A DNA stretch of 64,000 nt, taken from assembly GCA_001599595.1 (NCBI GenBank), contig BCHH01000001.1, forward strand, positions 5,027,818-5,091,817, given 5' to 3'. This DNA comes from Beverwykella pulmonaria (Eukaryota > Ascomycota > Dothideomycetes > Pleosporales > Melanommataceae). Below the pieces are notes generated by a model that was given only the letters and a program-made list of their open reading frames with translations, ran no database searches and was not told the origin of the DNA. The translations under genes were made by a program, and so were the position numbers. Positions 11,041 to 24,400 of this stretch are shown here, piece by piece (the first letter of the stretch is position 1; every line of letters begins with the position of its first letter).

Positions 11041-11408
11041 TAGAGGGTGAAAATGACTTTTACGATTTGGTTTGAGGAATGGCGTGGAAGAGGTTGGGAC
11101 CGTTCAGTCCTGGTTATGGGACTAGCATACAAGACTTTAGCAAATACATATCTGCTAGCTAAGTACTTTAGTATTCTTTAGGCTCTACAATAATATAAAG
11201 TAGATATGTCTAGAAAATACTAGTATTACAAGATGTAACACGCTACTGTTCAACAAAGTGGAAGAGATAGATCTTTTAATAACAAGCTGCAAACCTTGAC
11301 TATTTAGGGCCACCCACACAGATAAAAGACATTATGTATGATGCGTATGTCTCTCAACAGAAAAACTTTCGCTTACTCGAGCCTACGACCTCCATGGCGT
11401 CGTTACCA
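11041..11408. other. Intergenic between two decayed genes
   Basis: AT-rich with no recognised feature. Possible upstream remnants of the DUF4202 gene near 11041-11090 cannot be aligned by eye. Confidence 0.35.
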
Positions 11409-12472
11409 TCATAATTGGACTTCCCAGGCGCACTGAAAGCCTCCTGTGCCTCCATCAATTGCTTCATATGGAGAAATAGCGCGACCTGAAGCGGGATTTA
11501 CAAGACTTCCACCAAATGCCCTATCTTCGAATGCAAGTACCACATGCGAGCTGTCATTAATAATCGTGCCGTCTGTTTCCATATCATGACAATACACCAT
11601 CCTCGCGAGAGCATTGCCTCCATGTCTGTCCCAAGACGATGTTATTTGTACGCGAAAGCTGGGCTGGAGGAATCGTGCGCTATTCTCGTCCGTATCTGTA
11701 CACGAAGCCGTGTCTGGGCCCACACGCAACAGAACTTTGCAGATTCGAAAGAAGCGCCTCCATATCCATCATTCGCTGAGCCTAAACGACTGGTCATATT
11801 TTGTAAGAAGATGGATTTGTCAAAGTACATGTAGAAACCATAATGCTCTTCTGGCAATCCTTTATTATACAATTGAAGTGGCTGGGTGACTATCGGCGGA
11901 AAAAGCATTGCGGGGGCTGCAGTACCATTAGGATTGAGCGCTGGAGGTGGTGCCCCGTCCGTGATGTTTATGGACGAGTTCTGATGCTTCGTCAGGGATG
12001 AAATCTTCTCACCAAAGGTTACGTAAAAAGGAGTTTCGATTCCAGAAAAAGGCACACTGATATTGTCTGTAGTATTCCTTAATAAATTTTGATCAGCAAA
12101 GCTCGGAGGCGCTGTTGGAGGGCTCATTGAAGTGCTCCATTTGGAACATTAGGTGGCCGAGTCCGTTTTGAGTATTCGCGGCTTGGTCTTCTTTGGGAAG
12201 ATTGCAACTCCAGAGAGTTGCCAGCGCTACACATCCATATTGATTGGCAACAAGAGTTGAGTTGAGCGATATTTGTTTACTTAAAGGAACCACCGGGAAA
12301 CCAGACGGATAAAGTGACGGTGATGGTGAAGGTGAAGTTGAAGGATTCAATCAAACCCTGTGACATGGGAGAGCGCGTCCGGCTGCGCAGCATTTGTGTG
12401 GTCACTACCGTGATGGCAATACCAGATAATATCAGAATTGCGATAGGTATCAGCCAGAGCCTTTTCTTCTGA
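11409..12472 (-). pseudogene. Decayed fungal single-pass membrane glycoprotein
   Basis: The minus strand shows, in order, a transmembrane segment (WLIPIAILILSGIAITVV near 12410-12465), then PSLYPSGFPVVPLSKQIS and QYGCVALATLWSC, then PPSFADQNLL, then LYNKGLPEEHYGFYMYFDKS, then CVWAQTRLRVQI, then SWDRHGGNALARMVYCHD and a C-terminal AIDGGTGGFQCAWE. I recognise this as an uncharacterised glycoprotein class of filamentous ascomycetes, rich in sequons (NST, NTT, NIS, NIT). The pieces lie in different frames. Frame changes fall near 12330, 12110 and 11700, each within a few bases and with no room for an intron, so this is a pseudogene unless the assembly has indel errors. The upstream fragment at 12529-13346 may be its former N-terminus. 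Confidence 0.7.
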
Positions 12473-12528
12473 CAAAAATTTGGTGTTCCCTAGCCGAGTT
12501 TCCACTCGCGACGGCTCCCCAATCGAGT

Positions 12529-13346
12529 TCAGATTTTCGACGGACGAGACACTCCCGTGAGCTCCCCTTTATTAGTGAAGCTCTCCATATCGCTTGTATC
12601 TAGCGATGATGCGTTACTACTGTTTTGCACAAAATTCCGAGGCGAGACCTCAGCCTGTTGGCTAGAATGCCGGTGCGCATTTCTCCATTTACGGAATGCC
12701 GATAAATACGCATCCGAGTTAGCCAATTCGGCGTCAAAGTCAAATTGAGCACTTGGATTAAGACATGGACTCTCGTGCGAGTCCGAAAGATAGGAAGAGG
12801 CGTCACTTTGAGCTTTCTGAAGAATGCGTCGACTCAGTCGGCGTTCAAGTAACTTGTGCTGTTCGTTACTCGATGATCTACATGCAATCCTCTTAGAAAC
12901 TATTTTGAAGAGAAAGGATGAAAGTGCACTTACAGCTCTATCAATTGGAGAAGTGGATTCAACGCGGAGATCTAGCTATCTAGATGCACACTATGCTCTT
13001 TGATAGTCTTTTCGTCCCAGAAGTACCGTATTCTTCTCTTTCACCATCCCTCTTGAATCTGGCGCACGTGTCGATGGATAGCTCCCATCACAACCGTACA
13101 AGGATACATGGAGGAGCTTAAACCGGACAGTAGTTGTGACGTGATGAAGCGTTGCGTGCGATCGGACTGCAGGAGAGCTTGTAATTGCGAGAGAGCCGCC
13201 CGAACTGTACTTAGCTTAGAAATTAGGAGCTAGGTGCTCTGCTCTAGGTTCATGTTCTTTTCCGATAGGTCGTTGAGAGCTTTAAGGGTCTTGGTGGCGA
13301 CTACGAGGCCGCTTCCGACGAATGCGATTATTGATAACGGTTCCAT
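12529..13346 (-). pseudogene. Remnant of a fungal NACHT/ankyrin-type N-terminal domain
   Basis: Reading leftward from an ATG at 13346, the frame begins MEPLSIIAFVGSGLVVATKT and reaches LEQST before a TAG. It then resumes in the same frame as ISKLSTVRAALSQLQALLQS and CTVVMGAIHRHVRQIQEGW. This is the usual layout of the helical N-terminal domain found at the start of many fungal STAND, ankyrin and kinase-like proteins. Further on, in other frames, are SSNEQHKLLERRLSRRILQK (about 12870-12810) and FDFDAELANSDAYLSAFRKW (about 12750-12690). In-frame stops and frame changes show decay. Whether it was one gene with the glycoprotein remnant at 11409-12472 or a separate gene is unclear. Confidence 0.55.
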
Positions 13347-14660
13347 GATGGGGTTTAGCAATTAGCAAAAATTGACTCTGATAACGTACAAATAAAATTG
13401 GGCGAGGCACGATGTTCTCGCAGGGAAAGGGTGTGGTAGCTGTTTAGTCGGCCGATGTTTGGGGGCTGGGTTAGCCGCCCTACGAAGCACCACGGCGGCT
13501 AGCCAAACAACCGCTAGTGGCACACATCAGCCAAGACAGCTTACTGATACGACTCTGAAACTCATGGCTCGATTTTACTAGCGATGGTAATATTGCCTTA
13601 CACACTTTCCCTTTTAACATCACTGTTGCTACCTGCCCTAAATCCCTACCTGCGCACAAGAAGTCTCCTTCTACTTGCCTATATATAGTTACTGCGCTCT
13701 AATTTATTTTGCTCAGGCCTTACGCATACGCTCACTATTTTAAGTAGTTGCATATGAAGCAAACTCTCTCAGGCCATCAAATACGACCAGGGGTTCGTTC
13801 AAACACATCTTCCCATAATACAATCCAGACTTGATACGAGCTGTACTAATCCTTCACGGTTTGCAACCTCGACGGCTTCATACGCGACCAGTTGACCATC
13901 TCACTGCTTAAGGCTCCGGAGTATGAATTCTCTCACTCATTTTCTTGTGCATAACTAGAAAGCCTTTATCCCATACAGCGAAGACACTTCACAACCATGT
14001 CCACTACCTGTTAAAGTTGTGGAACAGTGAAAGTGATCGAGCTCCGAACTTCCTTGTGGATGGCTGTTTGGAAAGCTCCCGCGATTTGAGAATCCAACGC
14101 GTGCATACATCTAATAAAGCAGAAGTGTTTCACCAGTGGTGCTAGCGTAAGCATGGTATGTGAGAGAGGGTATGAAGCTGTGTATTGTGCATATATGTAT
14201 GTGTGATATGTGTGAATTATGTACAGCTGATATAAATATGACGGGATGATTAGTTAGCGGCACATTCGAGTGGCTATATGGTGACCTGGGCTTCCACCTC
14301 TCCTTTCGTCTTCCCATCTCACCGTGAAACTTGGTATTTGCACTTCGAAGCTGCTCAAGCTTCGTGCTAAAACTTATATCGGTCGGCTGTAGCTAGATGA
14401 TGCTCTTAAGGAAGTCTAGTAGGGCCAAAATATTTAATTTATTGAGGTGAGATGATCCAGCTTGCTTGCAACATTTGAATTTGCTAGCATCGCTTTAAAT
14501 GAGACTCCCACACCTTTGCACAATACTTTGTAAGCATTGATAGAACGCTGGCTTAGATTTTTCGAACATATGGATTATTTAGCCCAGGACTGAGACAAAC
14601 TCCGGACGGCTCTACATTGATTCCAAGAGTGCTTTCTCTAGGGATTTTAGCTAGAATTTC
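13347..14660. other. Intergenic; part of a dispersed repeat near 14190-14283
   Basis: No gene is recognisable. The stretch around ATGTACAGCTGATATAAATA (about 14190-14283) resembles 38430-38510, so it is part of a dispersed repeat. Confidence 0.4.
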
Positions 14661-14802
14661 TGTAACAGTTCAGGCTTGGCCAGATGTAGTTAGTTGATCT
14701 TGGTCAGACAGCATATAAGCTGGTCTGACTTGGTCTGACTTGATCTGACCCAGAACAATGCAGTCGCCATATGATCATTGTCCCCATCAGAAAACCCTTA
14801 CA
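14661..14802 (+). mobile_element. Solo LTR-like element, family C copy 1 (142 bp)
   Basis: It begins TGTAACAGTTCAGGC and ends AAAACCCTTACA, flanked by a perfect 5-bp duplication ATTTC (14656-14660 and 14803-14807). The interior holds three near copies of TGGTCTGACT. An inverted, more diverged copy lies at 38017-38150. Confidence 0.8.
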
Positions 14803-15400
14803 ATTTCCTACGAAGTTTTCTTGTTAAGATACGAATATGTTTTGAGAATCTCTCTCGACACAACACTCTCCAATGATCGCTATTGATATGCTCTGACACA
14901 TCTTTTCTTTTGCTTTGTATTACTTTCTTTATTACAAGAGAGAGACAGTGTTGAATATATTTAACAATTTTTATCAGTTAAGTTATTTCAACTAAAGGTT
15001 TAAAGGTACTATTTCTGCTCCCTCAAATTAAGCTACCCCTATTGGCTGCGTTGATGCCCAAGGCTTTCACTCTTAGAGGCTGTGCATCACCGGATTTAAT
15101 AACCCCCAGAAGGAGCCAATAAGAAGGTTATAAAAGATTTTTTCTATGAAAGATTTTGTCAAAACCGTTGGATCCCATTTCTGGGCCCGCTTCCTCGAGT
15201 AAGAATAATTTGGAACAAAAGCTAGTGTACTGTTATGTACAGTAACCCCCACCACGGCGAGGTGAAATGCTCCGTGTGTAGAAACAGAATTCAAGTACTT
15301 TGTATAGGAAAAAATCCGAGATAGCCAAAGCGAGCCGACTCCAGGCAGCCAGCCGACTCCGACGAGTTGTCAATTGGTCGCATACAGTATTTTCATTCCA
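14803..15400. other. Intergenic, AT-rich
   Basis: This is 3' of the giant minus-strand gene. Nothing beyond short chance frames was seen. Confidence 0.4.
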
Positions 15401-18400
15401 CTACTCATCAAACTCAGCTTTCTCCAGGAGCGAACCGTTAAGAATCTTGCCCATGTGTGTCTTCTCGATACTATCGCAGTTCCGCCGGATTTTTGTCATC
15501 AAGACATACAAGAACCTCACTGGGCTCCTAGTGAAACTAGAGGAGTTACTGTTGATAATAAAGCCATCAGACGTTACTTCGACACCTTGCTCCTGTGGCT
15601 TCCAGGCTAGTCCTAAGAAGTTGCATATCGCAGTGTACTCTTTGAATGTGCTGAGATAAAGTTGCCCGGCGAAGAGATTTAGCTGGATGGTCAAATGATA
15701 CGGAATCGCAGAGGGATCGAAGGGCCCACCCTCGGTGAATAAGTCGAGAGAGTCTAATGCCCTGAACTGCAAGCTTGGACGCGGTAGGTAGACATGCAGA
15801 GTGACCTTTTTGTACTTTCTGAGGCTTGGAAGGAGTTTCCGTGCTTCGAAAGGACTGATTATAATCATATGCTTGATCCCTACACCGTTATTAGTGCAGG
15901 TAAGTATCCATTGTACGGGACGTAAGTAGTTGTCTGAGACGTATTTCATTCCCGTAGGTCGCACGGTTCGCGAGAAGTCAGCAGTCACCAGCAAATCGCT
16001 GGGGAACTGGGAGGGATTTAGGTACTCGAAAGCAGTAGTGTTATGGAGCGTCCGGAATGCAGGAAGTAATGCCTGGGAGTGCTCCACAATCATCCCGGTG
16101 GTGACGAGAGTAAGCAAATCGTCGTGGAGGGAATGCTTAAAAGCTTGTGCACGAGCAGGTTTCTCTACCTCCCGCTCTTCCTCGATCTCAGGCGATAATT
16201 CTCGCTCCTGCTCCTCTTCCAAAGCCGCTGAATCTGGATTTGAATTATTGAATTGGCGGCAGCGCTCGAGGATTCGGGCAACGCCCTCGTCTTGCACTTC
16301 CCAGTTAGATTGCTCACCGCGGGTGGTGCGAGGCCGGTAGCGGTGATCCAGACTCTGAGACTCGTCCTCTAGGAACTGTTTCGCCGTTTTATTTGATAAG
16401 ACTATACAGTCTTCTCTTTGGGCTGCTTCCCAAACTTTTCTTTGGCTTATATATCGACGGCCCTGCATTGCCCAGAGAGGCATGCTTCGACGGTGATCCA
16501 AAAAAGTCTCGGAGATCGACCAGCCAAGAACATCCGATACCGTAATTGAAGAGCTGTCAACGGCCCTTTTGAGCTGGAGTATCTTGGCTTGGATCTCATC
16601 TGGTATGCAGAACACAAGTGACTGGCCCTTTCCGAGTTTCCGCATCCTCATACATGCTATGAGAGCGTTAGCAACGCAAGATCTCTTTAACTTCAACTAC
16701 TTACCCTGGACAAGTCGGTCTTTGGTTAAATTTGCGCCTAAAGTGACTGCAGCGCGGTAATCGATTGGAAGTCGGAGGTCAGTGCCTCTTGTGTGAGCCT
16801 CGTCTAGAAAGATAAGACAGACACCTAGCTGATTTGCATGCGGAGACACCTGAAGAAGTTCAACCTGACCCTTTCTATCTATGACGGATAGCTCGTCGTT
16901 CTCGTTGAAGAACACTGCAGCCTTGGTTTGTTGTGTATCTTCCCACATGCCTAACCATTTCTCCGCAACTTGTTGGTTGCTGAACTCCAAGATCTGAGCA
17001 CCGACATCTAAAATCACTCGCACCACGGGACGCATAGCTTTGACAGTCTGGAGCAGCATCTCCGCGTGTGAGATTTGGCTCTTATTTTGCGATGAGGCGT
17101 TTTTCAACGACAATACCTGGACTGAGTTCTCGAGTTGTAAGATATATTTCAAGACAAGAGCGTTGGTATGCTTTTGTCGATCGAGGTCGAGATGATGGAC
17201 ATCCAGGGGAAGAAGATGGCGAGAATCAATAGTGCCACTAAATCCCGTTGTCGGTTTAGACTTCTTCTGCCCGAGATCCCATCCAGAAGCTGAGATCTTG
17301 TGGGGAAATTCCTTCATAGCCTTTTGGAAGACATGGTGGGAAAGGAAGTAGTCGATCGCGCCCTTTGAGAAATGAAGTGTTGGGAAAACCTCTTCGATGC
17401 ATTGGAGACGATCCTTGAGATTAATGCTGGATAGGTGTCTAAAAATTTCGGGTAGATCCGGTGCCGACTCGATCCAGATCTGATACTCAACATCCGCCTG
17501 GTCAGCTTTGAGAAGGAGTTCGAAACTCGTAAAGAGGTCTTCGTCGCTTAGTCCCCCATAATAGTAACTCAGGGACGTCAGCATAATGACCACATCGGGG
17601 TGGCTGAACTCTGACCTGGGGGAAGGACAGTCTTTGGCACGGAAGGGTACGGCAAGCTTTGTTGGAGGCAGTCTCAGTAGATCTACCCCATAGTTAACCC
17701 GCCATCGCTTCGAACTAAGGACGAAATCCAAGACGCCGCCGGCAAGCAACCCGCGGATAAGAAGTAGAGGACCCCTGATAGAGTCGTTCCAGACTCCTGA
17801 ATCGCTGTCCTCAATTTGCGCAACTTCTTTCAGGGTCAGAGTCGGTTGTGTGATGTAGTGTAGAATGGCTTGTCGCATTTCAGCACATTGATGGGTTACG
17901 GGGAAGCCGACGAGACCATATTCGCAGATATATTCTGCAACCATTATCCGAAGGCGAGTTCCTGCTTCTGGCCGTAATATTCGCGTCCTTGGGAAACGAC
18001 CACGCCAGTTGTCCACTTCGATTGATTGCGTACCCATCTCTAGAGCGATGGCTGGTGCAAATCTGGCTACAAGATCAAGAATATGCTGAATCAGGATCCA
18101 ACGATCCGGGCTCAACTCTATTGGCTGTTGCAGGCCCATAGTGTAAATCAACTCGAACTTAACACTAAAGTTCTCATCACTCTCATCGATGATGTCTCGA
18201 GACTCAGTATCGAAGAAGTGCTGAATCTTCAATAGTGATTGATCCAGCAAATCATCGATGTTGAGAATATACTCGATTGCCATGAGCTTGAAGGACAGAA
18301 CGTGCTCAGGCTGGACAAGAAGGATGCCCCCGCTCTCCCTGCACTCTGTACACATTGCCAAAAGGCTCTCTACATCTGAAAGATTCAGCCGAAGAGAACG

Positions 18401-21400
18401 GGAAATGGGCATGTGGTAGATTCGGCGGCCGAGAAGGCCACCGAGCTTTGACACTAGCATCTGAAACATTTGCTTCGATTGAGGCCTTGCAACGAATACA
18501 CGAACCAAATTCTGTCCGTTTGCCAGCGTAGCCGCGACGGCCGGGACAATAAAAGTCGACTTGCCTTCGCCCATGTTCAACTGCATTACAGAATTGCGGC
18601 CAGATTCCGGAGAGAGCATGTGTTTGGCGATGTTGGCTTGCACTTCCCGCATCATCAGTCCACTTTCGACTTCTATTAAAAGCCACTCTGGGAATGCCAT
18701 TGGATCCCAATTCTGGTTGCCAACATTAACGAGCTCGTTGATCAAATCGGCGGATTTTGCGCTCGTCCGTATAAGACGCTCAGCACGCTGCAATAACCTG
18801 AGAGCCTTTGCATATCGAACGAGATAGTATTTCCAACTCTCAGACAGTGACTGCCAGCGCGAATGGGAAAGATACTGGAGGTAGAAATATGGAGAGATTC
18901 TAGGTACGTGCGAGACGGAGGCGGCGACTTCGAAACCCCGATTACTGGCTTGAACAAGGCCGTTGAAAAGAGTTTGAACCTGCTGCCTGCAGCAATCTAG
19001 ATGATTCTGTAAGAGCTTATCGGTATTCTTAGGATTTGAGAACACTAGTATAAGCCTCTGCGAGTCGCGATTGAGATGTGCGACACTGTCCTGCAAGTCT
19101 CTCAAGTATTCCCGTTCGTGACTAGCAGACACTCGACCCTCGAGCGTTGCCAAAAAATTTTGGACGCGAGCGCTGGAGTGCTCTTGCTCGGGGCTGCTCT
19201 CAACAAGCCAAGCCATGTTGTCTACGAAGCAGTCAGGAATCTGTGGAGGCGAGAGATTAAAGACGTCTTCATTATGGACATGGCGTTTTTGTATTCTAGT
19301 CTGAATTTCGCTATGATGGCAATCGTTCAGGTGTGTATCCAAGACCTGATAAGACTGCAAGCTCAATTCGCTTTCAATTTTGTTCAAGTAGTTGCGGAGC
19401 TGGAGATTCTGCCACCATACTTTCCATTTTGCTGCAATATTGGTCATGGAGGATTCGACGTTGATATAGATACTGATCTCCTCACTTCTTGGTGTTGTTG
19501 GAATTTTGCAAGCCCATTGATCCTTCAGTTTATGAATGAATATCTTCCTCACCTGTGCCTGATTGCTCTGATGTTCGCGCTTCCGTCTTGATCGTGTATT
19601 TTTCGCTGACTCTCTAGCCAAGGGAGTGAGTCTTGCTTCGGGGCATACATCAATTGAATTGAATTTGATCAATTCCGCCAAATCTCCAATATCGCTTCCT
19701 TGCTTGACATGAAAGATACTACTTTCAGGAGGTGCGATTCGTGCTAATGCGGGTATGCAGTAGAACGCAATGAGAGTCTCGACGAGTAACATATCCGCAT
19801 TGCGTGCAAATGCAGTCGTCGAAAGCCACATCATAAGGTGGTATTTGTTTTTCCAACCACCTTGTGACAGAAAAACGTGGGCTGGACACCATTTGCTGGC
19901 TAAATACGGCGCAGTGTTGCCCAGGAGATGCCCGCCGTATGGAGACTCACTCCACATCAGCACGATCTGTGGGCCGGGAATCGGCTCTTGCTTGCTGAGC
20001 TCTCTCCACAGGTGCCCACTAAGGTGCTTCAGAGACTGGTTGTGCAGGATTGGCTCCTTGTTGAGAATGGAACGCGCAACAACGAAAGTCCGCTGCGCTC
20101 GATCCGAGCGTTGGCCGCAATCGCGCTGCCTGTAGCAAACGTCGTGTTGGTCTGTATATTTTTCGGCGCCAAAACCAGAGACACGGAAAGTAGACGAACG
20201 AATCAAGTCACGCTCTAGTAAATGAAGTTTGGTCCAATCTAAGGAGGGATGGTCCACGAAATCAGGGTGCAACGGCTTAGACCTCGTCGCCTGTGAGAAA
20301 ATGTCTCTGACCTCCAAGTACAGCAGACCATGCTGGGACAGAAAACTGAGCTCGGCATCCCAGTGGATGGTCTGCATATCTTGCAGATGTTGAGGATAGA
20401 AGAGCCTTTTCGGCGCCAACTGAGCGATAAGCCCAAGGGTATTCAAATTATCTCGATCCAGTACATCGAAGGACCGAACGGCGGCCGAGGTTAGAATTGC
20501 GAGTGCTTGTTCGGTGCCGGTAATTCTGATCAAGGGATCAGGTAGGCAATAAGATGTCAAGCTGTGCAGATAGCAGAGGAAAAGCATGCTCTGCATGCTG
20601 CCGCTTCCAACAAGCCTGCCGAGTTGGTCATCGACGCAATAAGAATGAATCATTGAGATTCCTCGCTGAACAGAAACAGATACATGACCAAACTTGCGAC
20701 GGTATGAGATAATTCCCTCTGGAATCAACACCCGCCGTGAGCCGTTGGTGGACCTTAGCACGAGTTTGCTAGTTAGTCCAAAAAGGGTGCCAACATTTTG
20801 GCTGCTATCGATAAACGTGTCTTGAAACTGACGAGAAAAAACGGTATCGGAACCCGCGTTGAAAAAGAATCCAAGACGGAGTCTAGGTAGCTCAAGATCG
20901 ACCTGTTTGGACCCGGCATGACAAGAAATATGCACGAAGCGGCTGTCTTCAAGTGGGGAGAGAATATTTGCAATTATTCGACTGGTTTGACTGCCCATGC
21001 TGACCAGAGTTTCTTTCCCTTTACTGAGTATCCATCCGGCACCGTTGTTCGATAGTCGCCAGTATTGTGGATCCCGCGACCAAGGATCCTTGTTCGGAAC
21101 GAAGACGACAGCTTGCAGCTGATGATCGAACCAATGCACATAATCTTGGACAAAGATTTGGGGTACATTTTCTGATAGCACCCGCGAGGGAACCAAACTA
21201 TATGTGCAATCGTTTTTGATAGCGTGGAGCAACATGTCGTCTCTAGGCATGCCGAAGTGAACTAGATGACCGGCATATTTGGACCTTGACGAAAACTGGA
21301 ATCCAGGCTGACTGGAAGGCATAACCTGTATGTGGCTTCGACCAAACAAGGTGGGATACATGGCATGGTTTTCGTACTGTGCGGGCAATTTTGCAAGCGG

Positions 21401-24400
21401 TGCCCCGTTGACAAGTAATTCAGCCGTCAAAAGATTGAAATGGACGGGAAAAGAATCGCGATCGCCATCACTGGCGCTTGAACTTTGGAGCCAATGTTGA
21501 TGGGGTTCTGGAAGCTGTTGCCATGGTCGGCCGGGCTTATAGTCGGCCCAAAACTCATTTATGGTGAGATTCAAGCAGGAGTTGAAGAGATTTGCAATTT
21601 GATGAGCTAGCTCTGGACATGCTTTGTACATGAGTTGTCTCCATCGTGCTAGGAAAATGCCTATAGGCGACGAAATAGTGGGGTCGATTGATAAACAGTG
21701 CTCTTGAATGGTAATGGAGCACTGAAGGAAGATTGAAGCCTCCGACGTCGAACATAGGATGTTTTTGAGATGCTCGCGGTCGACTCCAAAACTGCTCATG
21801 CAAATTAAGGCCACTTCGACCGCGCGGGCAGCAAATTCAGATCGTTGGGTGTCGTCAGTGCAGCTTTGTACTCTGGTCCGGAGCTTCGTAACCCAACCGA
21901 AAAGAAGATAACGGCAAGACGCCAGGTAGGCCAAGCAGTCATAATGAGTGCTAGGAAATGGGCTCAAGGCCAGCAGACGTGCTGCAAGGCAGATGAATGC
22001 AGCAAGACACTGGAACGATTCCCAGTTCTCCCCAATTCTCCGTTTAGCCTCACAAAGTTGATGGAGAAGAGTAGCAGAGAAACGCTCATTGGTGAGAACC
22101 TGGTGACTTGCTCGAGAGAGTGACATATTATCTGGACCCAACTGTTGAGAAATCTGGAGCAGGAGAAGTGTTGTATCAACCTTCGTAAAATCTAGTGAAG
22201 GGACGGCTAGCTGGCTGAGAATATTTTGCCATTGGATTTCATAACCAAGAGGAAGCAGAGCAAATGCTTTGAACTCATCCAAAGATAATCCATCTGGGCA
22301 TTCGGACAGGCTCGCAATGACTTCGTTGGGTTCTGGCCCATTCGGCTCGTTTGGGGTCCTCCAGAGAAACTTCTGTAACGGCTTCGAGCGAATTGGAAGC
22401 ACAAAGGTGCACTGCTCATGCAGCTGATCCGTAGCAATGAGCCGACTGGTCAATATTTCCGCCTTGAAGTCAAAATATTGGTATGACAATCCATTTGCCA
22501 GACAGACAAACGCTTGGGTGGTCGGAATCGAAACGAAGTTTCGATGGGTCACAGCATTGGGCTTCGTTTGAGATCGGATCCCAACATGTTCGATGTTTGC
22601 TTGATAGAGATACCGAATACCGGGATCTCTTTGGAGAGTATATTCTGATCCAGCAGCCATTTCTACCTCATACTCGTAGCATAAAACAGTTCGAAGCATG
22701 TAATGGGTAACGTCGCGCCACGCACCGAAATCAGGCGGCACGGTGAGCTCGAAAACTGTCGCCTTTGCTTTGTTGCATTCTCTGGGAACTGGCCATTCAT
22801 GCACAGAAATTGTCATGCTTTTCGCCTGTTTAAGGTAGCCGCATTTCTTGCAGTTGGAACTATGCTGAATTTCCTCGTAGGGTCTCCAATTGATATCGTA
22901 CCGGGTAACCTCCACGTATTCGCAGCAACTATTGTCGTAACGTTCCATGAGTTCTCGATGAGATTGATTTAATCGATCGAGCTCTTGAATTTTTTCATTC
23001 CTCTGCTTTTCTGCTTTCTCCTCGACCTCAGTAAGAAGTTGCTGGTGCTGAGGTGACTGATTAAAATACTGAACAGCGAAGGAGCTCCAGTGGCCAAAGT
23101 CGCGAAAAGGACTGACAAAAGTCTTGTTGATATTGGTAGCGCGGGATTTTATATATGACTCAACCTTTGAAATACGGCTCAATTGTGATTTTAGTGGTAG
23201 AAGGAGTGACCAGAGCAGACTTGGAGCAATCTCGTGGCTGTACTTCTTCAGTAGATCATAATGACGACAAGCGACTTTGTCACAAGCAACCCATAAATCC
23301 ATAATAGTGAGCACCATTATAGACAATGCTTCTGGATTTCCTCGGTACGCGACCTTAGCGCCATGGTGATAGGCTTGGATCAAGTCTTTAAGTGCCACAC
23401 AGGTGTTCTCTGCATCGATATGATGCTTCAACCAAGTATCAAGATAGAGCTCAACCCACGTCTCGAGTGCGGCCAAACCGAAAGAATGATGCAAGGAGTC
23501 GAGAGCCTATAGGTTGTTAGCATTGGTTGTTTCTACCCTGGGTTTATGCTTACCAAGTGGGTGAAACGAGGTAGATAACCTGGATCGAAGCTGGGGAACT
23601 GTCCCGTCGCTTTGAACCTACAGTTCTCCTTGAATTTTGAAGGGCTTTGCAACTGGTGGAGGAATTGATCTAGGTGTGGAAGCTCGTGCAAAACGTTCTG
23701 TGGTGGGTTGATTGCACGCAGCGTTGAGAGATCGACAGGCGGACAAGAGTTGGCCATCACTGACTCCCAACGAGAGTTGATGTGAGAATGCGCCTTGGTC
23801 ATGGCGTTCCATACACTGTTGAACCACAATTCCTCACTTTGATCCCCAAGCTTTAGCAGGCGCTGAGAGAGCTTAGCGTTCATCGCATAGATAACATCGC
23901 TCTCGAGGCAGGGGTGAGTGAGGGCTAGCTTTAAGATGCGTGACATGAAGAAAACCATGAATGACTTGTACGGGCTTTTCAAGGGATCCGCCGAGAGTCG
24001 AGAGAAAGTGAGCTGCAACGCCACCCGAAGCAGCAACCATGTTAGAGACCGCCGCCATGGGCTTTTAGCATCCTTCCACAACACCTCTTCTCGGGTGTTC
24101 TTTCTAATGGAGGTAGTACCCACGGGGTGCCCAACAGCTCGCAGGAAACTCACTAAATGTTCAGTGACAACATGCGGCATAGCCGTATCGCGAGTTTCGC
24201 TCTGCTCTTGACCAGCTTTTTTCACCTTTGGCTGCATCTCTTCAATCTGTTCTGTACTCATTTTGGAAACTGTTTGCGACAGCGTGACTTGAAATCCCTT
24301 GTCAGAGAACTCTTCGAGCGGAACAAATACCACAAAGGCCGGAAACGATCTTTGCAACCGACCCTTGGTCGAGACGATAGATTTATTGTCCGGGGATAGC

